64,000 nucleotides of DNA, taken from Planococcus citri. Lineage: Eukaryota; Arthropoda; Insecta; Hemiptera; Pseudococcidae. A program made the position numbers and the translations under genes. Shown here piece after piece: positions 51,601-62,400 of the stretch. The stretch covers positions 45,570,001 through 45,634,000 of the forward strand of contig NC_088679.1 in NCBI RefSeq assembly GCF_950023065.1. Direction: 5' to 3'. Under the pieces are notes generated by a model that was not told the DNA's origin, searched no databases, and saw only the letters and a program-made list of their open reading frames with translations. Within the stretch, counting starts at the first letter, position 1. Each line of letters opens with the position of its first letter.

Positions 51601-53542
51601 TTTGCAGTATAAAACAGGGCACTCATAGTCATAACATTGACCATGTACCGTAATTAAATAAATGCTCTCGAGAACATGTCAAGTCCAACTCCAAAGATTC
51701 CATATTTTTTCTTTTCTCTCACGCATGTCAATTATCACCATCTACACATGAGTCTTGTGCAGTATAAGATTGTCAATCAACTCAACACATCAATTTTTCA
51801 AGGATGAATGATACAAGTATCTACATTCAATAACACCACGTGTCATCATCATGTCTCATGTGCTAGCAGCAATACCGAAGCATGCCACGTCTCTCCAATT
51901 TTTTTACGCTCTCCTCTCACCCTCCCCCTCCCCCTTATATTTTTTGGCTTAAAGTATTAGCAACATAAGTAGGATAATTTCAAGTCTGCCTAACGATGTA
52001 CTAGGTACATGTATAGCGTCGCGTCGGTAAGTCATTACCAATATAAATCTTCTTATTAAGCTAAAAATTTAAGATATACTCGATGTTTCAAAATTTCCAA
52101 CCATTTTTGTACTTCTGTTTTCTGTTTAGGAGGACTTTTACGATCGCCTTATTTTAACACTTTCTTCGTAAAATAATATGTATCACGAGTACTTACGTAA
52201 ACAAGATAACCAAGATGAGTTTCTTCCTTATCTTATGTATAAATTCGTCACGCGATTATTTGTCACATTTGGTTTGCAGATAATATGCAGTCTATCATTC
52301 AATGGCAAAACAAGGACATATTTCACAGATAATCGAAACACAAATTTCAAAGTGAAATAATAAAAATAAAACCGAAATGATCAATAATCATACACGAAAC
52401 TGCACGTGATATTTCCTCTGGCTGAATAGAACTCAAGGATCAATATGCAATTTGAATAGGTACCTAGGTAGAGGTACGTCTGAAAAAATAATAATGATGG
52501 GTTAATGCAGACATAAGCACAATTTGGAATACGTTTTGTTCTTTTTTTGAAGCTTTGCTTTTGGTTGATTACCTATAGTTTGTTGTTGTTTTGTTAGCAA
52601 AATGAGGACAAGTTGTGTATTTTTAACGAATACTCTCGTACTTATTTGTTCACCAAAACATGATTTTTATTGAAAACATTATTATATGTACTATAATATG
52701 TACCTACTTCCGCAAATGTTCAATTATTAGAAAAATATTTGACAATGCTTTTTTAGTAATGATCACGATATTCATTCTACAAAAAAATTATACATAAAGC
52801 ATATTAATTACGAGAGTAAAAAATTTCAATAAAATCCTGGATCTTAAACCTATTTTACATCAACAGGTTACATGCAAAACAAATGTCCTCCACTCCTCCA
52901 CTCGTAAAAATAGATAGAGGTCTAGAAGAGGGCGAAGTAATGTTTTAGTTTACCTACCTAAAAGAATTCAAAATTCATAAATTTTACTTACGTACCTAGT
53001 ACAATTCAAACCTCATTTTCTCAACTCTCAAGCTCGCCAAACATTTAATAGGATTAAGTTTTATACGATGAAACAACTTGTATTCCAGCCGGAAATGAAG
53101 ACAATAACTGGAATACGTATGTATCACAATAATACAAATTACACACAGGTTGTATTATCTTCCTCAGACACAAAATAACCTCCAAAAATTTCCATACTCG
53201 TTTTGAATGAGCAACTGCAGACCCCATAATAAGAGAGGTACAGTTTACGTTTAATGATAGCAGCGATGAATGAATTGATAAGCTGATGAGTCTGGCGGAC
53301 AGTGAAGTCATAACTGAAAAACTGATAGACGATGATTCGAATGTATGTTATGTGATAATTTTCGATGGTTTTTTTCAATTTCATTGATGAAATAACGCAA
53401 AACATATTGAGAAGTATTTTACCTTCGATTTAGAGATATTTGAATGCTTATTTTTTTTTTTTTTACAATGTACGCAAAATGTAAGAAAATTTAATCATGA
53501 TATGTAAAAAAAATTGAATAAGTAATTTATAGGTAGGTATGA
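45641..53542. other. Long AT-rich intronic DNA with no recognised element
   Basis: Nearly 8 kb of AT-rich sequence with poly-A/T runs (50459-50472, 53451-53464) and TAGGTA words. The minus-strand frame 51644-51255 (129 codons, with KYLHEMKAARENLVFEIIRD) is the most protein-like, but it has no family I recognise and no splice context. No KLF exon, RNA gene or transposon end was found. Confidence 0.45.
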
Positions 53543-53571
53543 ACATACATACATACATACATACATACATT
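53543..53571 (+). repeat. (CATA)n microsatellite
   Basis: About seven uninterrupted CATA units, just after TAGGTAGGTATGAA. Confidence 0.92.
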
Positions 53572-55671
53572 TATCATTTGACCAGAGAACCCCCCTACTT
53601 CGAAATCTTCGACAGGAATGACACTTGGATAGATCGAAAGATGGCCTCAAAAACCCGCCGTTTTCCCTCATCATTCGGTTTATAAAATTAATTTTTCGAT
53701 TTTTTTGTCGTATTTTTAAATTTTTTATCCTACAGGTTAATGCTGTTTAGTAAAATAATGATCGTTTTAGCTTAGAAAAATGACTATATTTCCCTACCAT
53801 AACCATATGAACTTCAGTACCACAAATTTTGGTCTAAGGGTGTGCGTAGGATATCTATAATTGATTAGCACCACCATGGGCCAGATCCGAGGGTAATTTT
53901 TTATAATCTAATGATTATGGGGAAGGGAGCTTTCTCAAGGTCCTTTGTACACCTGTACAAATGAGTTCCCATATGAGCTGATTTGTGCAAAAAATTGCCT
54001 TTCAAAATTTGGAGCCTTTTATGTACAAATTTTTAAAAATTAACAAATATTTCATTAAAGGGAAAGATGGGTAGTTATCAAATGTGGTTCAATTAGCTAT
54101 GTTTGGTTACTGTCAGTAAAAAGGTTTAGCCCTGGCATTCATCAATACGAATATGTCAGTAATGTTTGCTTTAGACAGTTACATCAAATTCATGCTCAGA
54201 ATTTCTCATAAATTTCTGGGTAAAAAAAAATGAAAATCAAGGGAGGATGATAATTTTTCATCTGTTGCTTGCAGGCAACGTTCAGAATATGAAGAGTAAA
54301 ACAGATTTTCACATGTTCTTTCATCTTAACATGGTCATTTTTCAAAAATTTTCATAAATGATAGATATAAAATATTATTTTCTTGCAGATTTTTTTCATT
54401 TTTCTCCCATTTTTTTCCGAATAGTAAATTTTGATTGATTCTTGACACATTGGGCAGCCGTTACAAGAAAATTATGAAATGAATTTTTCAAATGAGAAAT
54501 TTAGTATCAATTAATTTTCCCTTAATGAAGAAATAATACAGATGCACATTTTTCTGTAAATTGCAGATACAGAAAATTCACAATCACAAGACGTAAATTT
54601 GGCATGGAAATTTCTTTTACATGAAATCTTACTCTTCACTTGAAAAACGCAATTTCGACTTACATTCGCATGATATTTACAAAACTTGGTGAAAATTTTC
54701 AAATTTCATAAGTCAAATTTCTCTATAGCACTAAAAGGTTGAATTTCTCGATCTGAATAATAACACACACAAAAAACCCACTCGTATAATTTTTAGCACA
54801 TGTAATGTGAAAAAAAAAGAAGACTCGTATTAGTGGAATGACAACATAGCGAAATCATCGTAACTGGTAATCTGAATATTAAATTCTATGAAATATGATG
54901 CAAATCGTTTATATTCCAATAATGTCGAGATGAATAACGCCAGATTAAGGAAAGAGAGGGAAAAAAACGAATACAACAAATGAAAATGAAAACCAGATAG
55001 CTAGCGTGAGAATAGAAGCGAATTAACGAGAAATCAATACTGTTAAATACATTGATATGTGACCAATGCTGGTAAGAACGGTGAGAGGTAAAGAGGAGCG
55101 TCACGATGAGGTTGAACTTATCACGGTGGTAATTTTACGATTACACATACACTATTTCTTATTTTCACCAAAGGAACATACACCTAGGTACTTATAAGCT
55201 TATCGGTGTGTTCATGTCAAACCATACACAAGTTGCAAAAAAATAATAAAACATCGTGCAAGGAGACTTGGCCAAAAACACACGTTCGCTTGCACCGGGC
55301 ACGTCTTGACACGGCACGGTGTCTGCACGTGCAATGAAACCACACTCTTCGGTTCGACATTCATTCATAATTCATCGACGACGCATTTACCTACAACTAC
55401 ATATAACATAAGCATAGTATACAATATGTACACTAGTACAGTTCAACAGAACTATACAAGCACCGAAGAGCTGACTAGGTGAATTTGTGTGTAAGAGGAA
55501 AACGTGCTTAGTCATCAGAAATGAATAGAGACTCCGATTCGAGTATATGGAAAAACGTGCACCTTGCATCTCTGCACCGGTCATATGGTGATGTAGCATA
55601 TTATATGTACGAATAGGTAAATGATACCGGGGAGTAGTAAATTTGAGTTTAAGACTTGATATGTTACAGAC
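53572..55671. other. Intron-1 DNA next to the KLF6/7 donor
   Basis: 53580-54130 has slightly richer unique sequence (GGGCCAGATCCGAGGGTAAT) that could be an old repeat. 55200-55400 is CpG-richer (CACCGGGCACGTCTTGACACGGCACGG) and lies within 500 bp of the exon donor, so intronic regulatory sites are possible. No additional exon seen. Confidence 0.45.
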
Positions 55672-55773
55672 CTGTTGCCAATGATCCTCCAGAGAAGACT
55701 GTGCTGAGAAATAGCCGGTGTCGTGGATATCCTGTAACTCGAGAAAAATATTTCCACTCGGTAGTATATCCAT
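55672..55773 (-). CDS. luna: First coding exon of a KLF6/KLF7-type Kruppel-like transcription factor (luna orthologue), N-terminal 34 residues
   Basis: The exon encodes 34 residues starting MDILPSG and ending HDTGYFSAQSSLEDHWQQ. This is the signature N-terminus of vertebrate KLF6/KLF7 (MDVL, then IFQELQ, then HDTGYFSA, SLEE, WQQ), a short acidic module at the start of an activator that binds GC/CACCC boxes in the nucleus through three C-terminal C2H2 fingers. The ATG is supported by an in-frame TAA at 55810-55812 and by family alignment. The exon ends in CAG followed directly by GTCTGT, a phase-0 donor after the second Q of WQQ, where from memory KLF6/7 exon 1 also ends. The open frame continues past the donor to 55387, but that part has no family similarity and is read as intron. 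The ELERYL region and the fingers are not in the window, so the gene is partial here. Family identity is near certain; the symbol rests on luna being the Drosophila KLF6/7 member. Confidence 0.94.
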
Positions 55774-56343
55774 GTTGAAGGTGCAAAAACAGATGAATTG
55801 TACGAAAAATTAAACCGAAAAACAAGAAAGGAAAATAAAAACCAAGCTCAACGAACAAAAAAAAAACAATAAAAATTAATTTAAACTAATAAACGGAACC
55901 AATGATACGAAAAACCCGCGTAATACACTATCAACAACACCACCTCACGATACGAACACGTAACATGTAAATTAACCAGTTGTATTACAACCAAACCATC
56001 TTAATTGTGGTCAAAAGATCCGCTGTGTGCCGGACACCGATAGGATTTGTAATTTCGGCGAGCTGCGGCCGAACACGTTTGAAAATTTTACCAAAAACTA
56101 TACGGGCAAAAAACGCGCGCGAAATGGAGAATCGCGAATTTGGCCGAATTCTCGCCTTGCGAACACGTTGATATTGACGCGATTTTAGCCGCTGTCGAAG
56201 CTGATAATAAATAAGGCATGTAAAAACGAAAAAAAATAAACTAAAATGAAAACAATTTCTACCCGTCAACACATTACCACCATCTATGACTAGAGCTGAT
56301 ACTGTAGCGAGTGGTGTCAGGTTCAAGTCGAACGTAGACTCAC
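55774..56343 (-). other. 5' leader / 5' UTR region of the KLF6/7 gene
   Basis: Immediately upstream of the start codon (minus strand) is a T-rich leader with an in-frame TAA at 55810-55812, so the protein does not extend upstream. A possible 3' splice site lies near 55846, where a long T run is followed by GTTCGTTGAG; if used, the coding exon would begin about 72 bases before the ATG. The segment 55980-56220 is distinctly GC- and CpG-richer and is open on both strands (minus frame ending ...RHTADLLTTIKMVWL), but I recognise no domain in it. Untranslated leader or promoter-proximal DNA is the most economical reading. Confidence 0.45.
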
Positions 56344-56460
56344 ATCCTCCGCTGGCCACGCTTGCTCATTTCGTTTAGTAATGTCGACACGACGAGAGAG
56401 CGCCACTCTACAGACGTTCCGCATCCGCGCCGCCGAATGAATACGATAACCATTTTTCAT
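56340..56460 (-). promoter_or_regulatory. Candidate promoter-proximal CpG-richer segment
   Basis: This short segment upstream of the KLF6/7 coding exon is clearly richer in GC and CpG than its surroundings (GCGCCACTCTACAGACG and CCGCATCCGCGCCGCC lie in it). It precedes the candidate first exon on the minus strand. I see no clear TATA box at a suitable distance, as is common for insect developmental genes. Placement as promoter is inference from position and composition only. Confidence 0.3.
56344..56400 (-). other. Candidate upstream non-coding first exon with GTGAGT donor
   Basis: On the minus strand an ATG at 56369 begins a short frame (MSKRGQRR) that runs into GGAT followed by GTGAGT, a strong match to the animal 5' splice-site consensus, with the exon/intron boundary at 56344/56343. 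Joined to the possible acceptor near 55846, the short frame would not be in phase with the MDILPSG start, so it would act as an upstream ORF in the leader rather than extend the protein. No transcript evidence is available and the 5' limit is arbitrary. It could equally be a chance donor. Confidence 0.3.
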
Positions 56461-59400
56461 AGACGCCTACATCGATTTACATATGTGCGCTAATAACCGA
56501 ATATTATAGCGTGCGTGCGTATACATATTATACATTACATACTCGTACTCGTACTATAGTTCGCATTCTACCAATATCCAGTTTACTATATGCTGCAAAA
56601 ACACACACATACAGGTACCAACAACTACCTACCTACTAGCACCTAACCTGCTGCCTACAGAGACAGACCTGCCTATACGAATAATGAATAATTTCGCCGG
56701 AGACCTTTTTTTTTCAGTTTGGTTTTGTTCGTTTTTTTTTTAATTTTTATTTTTCATCGTCATTTTTTTCTCATACAGGCGCTTATAATAATCGTTCGGC
56801 GAGTACCTATCTACGTAATGTGAAAAAATACATTTTTTTCCTCAGTTTCTCGATTACAGTACACATAGGCTGTGCATAGTCGACCAGGACTAAGCCAATT
56901 CTTTATTATGCCTTTGTAAAGCCTATATCGTTGAAAAGCGCGAGATTAAATTCGTTTTTATACGTCGATGTATGATATGAAATTAATCCCTTCGTATATT
57001 TTAGAATGAAAAAACCATTCACTTGTTGGATAATAGCATAACACCTGCACAGACATCAACTCACCTATAGCTATGTAAATAACTGTATGCATGCATCAAA
57101 AGCGTAGTGTACCTACACCTACACCCAGCATGACAGTTACTCACATATCTACATATCTCTTTTTTTTTTATTATTAACTTTTAGGATCCACCGACTTCAA
57201 AATAAATAAACAAATTATTTTAAACGAAAATCTCTTGAATTACGAAGTATTTTTTGGATTTAAATGAGAAAAAATTGATATTATGTATTTCAAAAAACAA
57301 TTCCTGAAATTTCAGCATTGTGCACATCTCACAATGTACCTATAGGTACGCACTTTCTCTATATTTCAAATCAGCTGAAATCAGAAAATTCTCAACATTT
57401 TTCTAATTTTCTATACCTTGGTAAATGATGCATTTCTCTTTCACTCTTCACTGATTAAATTTCGAAACCAAAAATCAAAATTTTTCAACGACCCCTCCTG
57501 GATTTTTTCAAACTTGAAAATACCCTTCCCTCTTTCCAAAAAACTATTTTCATAATACACTAATGTCCCCTCCCACTTCTAATGAACATTGAATAATTTG
57601 AAAAACACAAAAAAAACAAACAAAAAACTTTAAAGGAACACAACAGGACTTATACGAAAATTTCCCTTAACCCCCTTTCTCCCTCTCCAGTATATTTTAT
57701 AACATGTGATATATTCCAACTGGAAAAAAAATTATAGATTCAAGAATTTTCAAGAATCATAGGTCCAAAAATGTGTAAAAATAAAAATGTCATCAAATTA
57801 AGTAACCTAGACAGCTGAAATTATATGTGTACTTCATTTTAGACTCCCTCCCCCTTCGGAATCGGATGGGAAGCTGTTTTGAGCAATTCTGGAGCCTTCA
57901 GCTGCTTTTACGAAAATTTCAGATTTTCAAAAAGTCCCATAAATGATAAAACCAGTTCGTCCAAATCACCTTCACTTCACATAAACGCGACTGGTTCTTG
58001 TTAGTGACTCACTTGACTAACGGCTGGCCATTTTTCCAAATTTGGTTTCAGCCAGCACAAAATCGTACATTTCTCCATCGATTTAAAAAATCTCAAAAAC
58101 TGCCCTAAAATCTATCTAATTCAACTCGGCATCATAGTATCTTATATTGGACAGATTACTCAACATTTTTATGTGTGAAATGTGTTTCTGTCCATTCGGA
58201 ATCGTGTATTTTTCAAATTTCCAATTAGGTATGTAGGTATGAAATCGCAATTCGCAGAAGAAATATATACGGTTCCGAACTAAACCGGCAGATAGGACTT
58301 TCGAAAAATGATGAGAAATTGATTAAGTGAGTCATTGAAAAGCGCAAATCGCATTGAACGAGCTAAAGTTGATTAGGACTGATTTTATGGCACTATTTAA
58401 AAATCTGGAATTTAAAAAATATCACTAGAGACTTCAGAAAGGCTTGAAATCATCTCAAATCGACTCAACAAAAATAAATTTTAGTTTTTAAACTTCATTG
58501 AGTGGAATATTTTATGGAAATTTAACGTTTTGCAAAAATCTGCTGAAAATCCAAAACGTTATCAATCGATTGAGTTGAAGGACGGGAAAATGGGCACAGG
58601 CCACATTTCAATTTTTTTGCATTTTTTGTCTAAATCGAATTTTTAAAAATTCATCAAAAACCTCAAGATAATGCATTTTTGCGTGGAGCCCCCCCCCCCC
58701 CCAATCAACTTTTTCAAGTCGATTTGAAGTAGAAATTCAAAGCTAGGTGTGATTTAGATTTCTTTTTCAGCTGAGCCTGGAAAAAAGTCAATTAGAACAA
58801 CCAAAACAATTTGATTTCTAAAAATTAATTTATTCGGAAAACTTCACTCAAAAAATCAAGAAAGATTCTTAAAGAAATGATCGTATTGACTGGTCACTTC
58901 CTCACTTGTCTAACTAGTGTGAAAAATTGTCCTCTACACAAAATCGACGTCTAAAACCACAAATTTTCTGCTCATTTAAAGCATCTATTTAGTTGGCGAC
59001 TTTATTAGGTACTCGTATTAAGCAATTTGATAGATGAACAGATCAAAAATATTTTTTTTATTTCAAAACTAAAAAATTTTAAACATGAAAAAAAAAAATA
59101 TCGAATCTGTCGGAGCTACTTTGTAGACTGCGTTAAGTAGGTACATAAGAAGGTCAAACAGTAATGCCGCAGTCAAAATCCTGCCAAGCATATTTGATCA
59201 GTGATCGTATACAACTAGACTAGAGAGACCACTATCACGAGTAACAATTCAACGAAAACGAAAGCGAATGATTACTTATGCATGTCCATGTATGTTGGAT
59301 GTGGACACAGAAACAAAAATAACCATGGGAATCGTAATATTAGTACCTAATGCAATAAATTATTTTAAACCTGCAAGATTCGTTTTCGGCTTCTGTTGAA

Positions 59401-62400
59401 AAACCCCGACATCTACCTGAACCAACCGAATAGATTTAATTGTTTCCGTTTATTTGAAACCTAACGGGCATTTCTTCATTTGTAAACCATTCAGGTAGGT
59501 ATCTCAAGTTTTTGATTTTGAATCATGATTCTAAGAAATTCGCTCATTAACAGATTCTGTGTGTAAAACGCAACGTAAGTAGCTTTCTAAATAGATAAAT
59601 AAATAATTTCTACGAACTGCATGATAAGAATAATGCGTTTATTTTCAACTCATGTACAATTGTACTGTACACTTAACCTATTTTGTACCACACATACAGT
59701 CGCTGTTATCTCATATATTTAATTAATTAGGCATTTTCGGTATACCTTTTGAATAAAATAAGTTCTGTATACCTACCTACCTAGCTCGTACCTACCTATA
59801 TTTAAAATGAAAAGAAGTTTAGTAGGCAAGTAGCAAAAATGGATGCAGATACCTACAAATAGTGGAAATTACAACGATGTAATAGAATTGCTGAATTGAT
59901 ATAAGTTCGTATCTATGTAGTAGGCAGGTAGCTTTTTTCTTAACTGAGTGTTGATGAGTGATGGCCGTATCGTATTGTACAAACGCGTGGAAAAAAATAA
60001 TCAAAATAATATAATCATTGCTAATTTGTTATGAAATCCAATGGATTGTTTAAAACGATGGAAAATGCCCACAGTAAGCTCGTCGTGTCTTGTGCACTCA
60101 ACAGTATTTCAACAACACGAATGAAAATGATTCACTAGCAAACAATTAAACGTCTCAGAGTAAAATTTTCCACGTTTTTTGATCACATTCAACACTAGCT
60201 GTGAGGATTGGAAAAAACAACTTGAAACAATCTATTGAAGTAGGTACGTACGTACTTTGAAGCATAAGAGGTTCACGAAAATGATGAATCTAGAAGGGGA
60301 TATTTTCAAAATTGGAAAATTGAAAATTCTCTTGACATCTCAGAACGACTCAAGTGCACCAAATTTTAGTCTTCATAAATCAATGAAATTTAAATTTTTT
60401 TCATGAGGAACAATACATGCTTCAAATTTTAAAAAATTTGCTCAAAATTGAAATCTAGTTTTTGAAATTCTACCTGATGGTGGTGTGTTTTTGAACAGAT
60501 ACTCTTGATTCTTCTTTGCTTCAAATCGAAAGTACCTATGCATGTTTATTGAATTCGATGGAGAGTCAAATTCAAATGACCGAACATGATTCATCAACTC
60601 CAATTTGGATTATCTTCTTTAATCTTCATGCTCCATCTTCCGATAACGAGGAGTCAGCAGTAGTTTTTAATGATAATTATTCCTCAAATTTGACGTCTAA
60701 GACATGTTACTTACGTGTTTTTGCACAGCAAGCACTCACTATCCAGATGATATTTTCAGTCCATATTTCTGGTTACCTAGTCATAAAATGTTTTTGTCAC
60801 GTTTGGTGTCTCTAATCAATCTGTAAATCATTGACTTTCGTTATGACTCAATTTCCATGTATAGTAGGTAATACTTTATCAATTACGTAATTAGATCGTC
60901 GTATCTGGTATAGAGACATTAATACTTCGATTATTTAAAACACCAATAAGCGATTAAATACTTTTTTGTATCGCTGGACTTGAAAATGCGTATTTGAATT
61001 CCACGTTGATTATTGCATAAATAGCCTTACCAAAAATAGAGGGCTCGTGTACGGGTCAGGGAAAAGGAGAAGAATGGACTCAAAACACAGTGTGAGGTGT
61101 GATCACATTGCTTGGTAGTTCATTCAATTGGAGAACCAGCTCGCAATACTCACTCGGATTTTTTCAAATACCTACCCTTTGTTCTGAACAGGTAATTTTA
61201 TAAAATCCACGAAAACTTCTGCAATTTTATTTGTCATCTCGATAACAACATTTTAAGTGATCAGAGCATCGAGCTTTTATCCATTTTTCGGAATTTTCAA
61301 GTTGCAGGCTCGGACACAAAAAGCCATCAATCCCTAACTGCGATAACGTGTAAGAAAAAATATGCACTACATCGAATTTCTTCGCAATACAGTACGATAT
61401 ATAAGCTCGGGGTGTACTGCAATATACCATCAGCGATATGTGAAATTAAAGCCTTTTATAGAAATTCCTCCCGTTAAATCGATCACGTCTGAAACGAATA
61501 TTATGGTAAAAGAACACCGTTATTCCGGATAGAAAAAAAGTTAACGACCAAAATTGAAATAAAAAGCGGAAATGAAGGTGGAATTTATTTATTGGAAATG
61601 TCACGCGAGCGTTTTTCAACCTTTACGCTGACATGTCGAGACCGGGTTAATTTACCTAATAAAACGTCGCGTACATACGAGTACATTACATATTTATGTA
61701 TTGTACATTTTGAAGAAACGATAATTTTATCTTATACTCATGGGCGAAATTAAAGTACATTAATGGAGACTGTGTGATATCATCTTCTTGCGTGGGTACA
61801 GAGGAAGCGAATAATTTAAATTTTTACCAACGTGGTACACATCTAACGTACATTGCGATTAATATAAGTACGTATTCTACTTAGGTATACCCTTTTGAAT
61901 GACCACTCAGCATCTTGGAATACCTAATTACTTTTTAATACAGTGGTTGAAATGGTATTAGGTAGGTATCCAGTAGATAGGTTCAAATCATACTTCCCAC
62001 TTGTTAGTGTCATTAACTCCTGTTAACAATGCTAATACACAGCAATTCGTTAGGTCAGAGTGATATCGATAAGTCAAGTATGTACTAGCTTGAAAGCGAA
62101 TCATTTTGGAATTTTACAACTATTATTGTACGTCTCCACTCCCTATTTACACCTCGCTTTCGAACTATAAATAAACTCATAAACTCGACTGCAGCAATCT
62201 ACTTTTAGATATGATTTAATTATAGCTTATGGTGGCGCAATCGCAATGATAAATATTGGGAATCGACAATGTTTAGTTGATTTTAGAAATAAGTAAGAAG
62301 CAGAGCGCGACTATTTAAAAATATCAAAACTACGAGTATTTAGTACCGATGGGTACTCGCGGTAATTGACAAAATTGACACATTCGTCTGTAAAAATTAG

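Larger units (their letters stand above)
1..55671 (-). other. Inferred first coding intron of the KLF6/7 (luna-like) gene, partial, at least 55.6 kb
   Basis: The GT donor lies at 55671-55670 on the minus strand. Reading down to position 1, I find no minus-strand frame resembling the second KLF6/7 exon (an ELERYL-like segment followed by a serine-rich activation domain) or the CxxC...HxxxH finger exons. The stretch holds repeats, transposon remnants and a few GC-richer islands and no convincing protein gene. The simplest reading is one very long intron that runs off the left edge. A long first intron is plausible for a developmental transcription factor. What I see is the donor and the absence of exons; continuity of the intron is inference. 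Confidence 0.7.

Noticed and set aside
51255..51644. 129-codon minus-strand frame with a fairly protein-like middle (KYLHEMKAARENLVFEIIRD)
   Set aside because: No family recognised, no start or splice context that I can support, and it is not similar to KLF6/7 exons.
55387..55671. Extension of the KLF6/7 frame beyond WQQ for another 94 codons
   Set aside because: Family alignment breaks exactly at a CAG/GTCTGT donor and the following residues have no similarity; read as intron.
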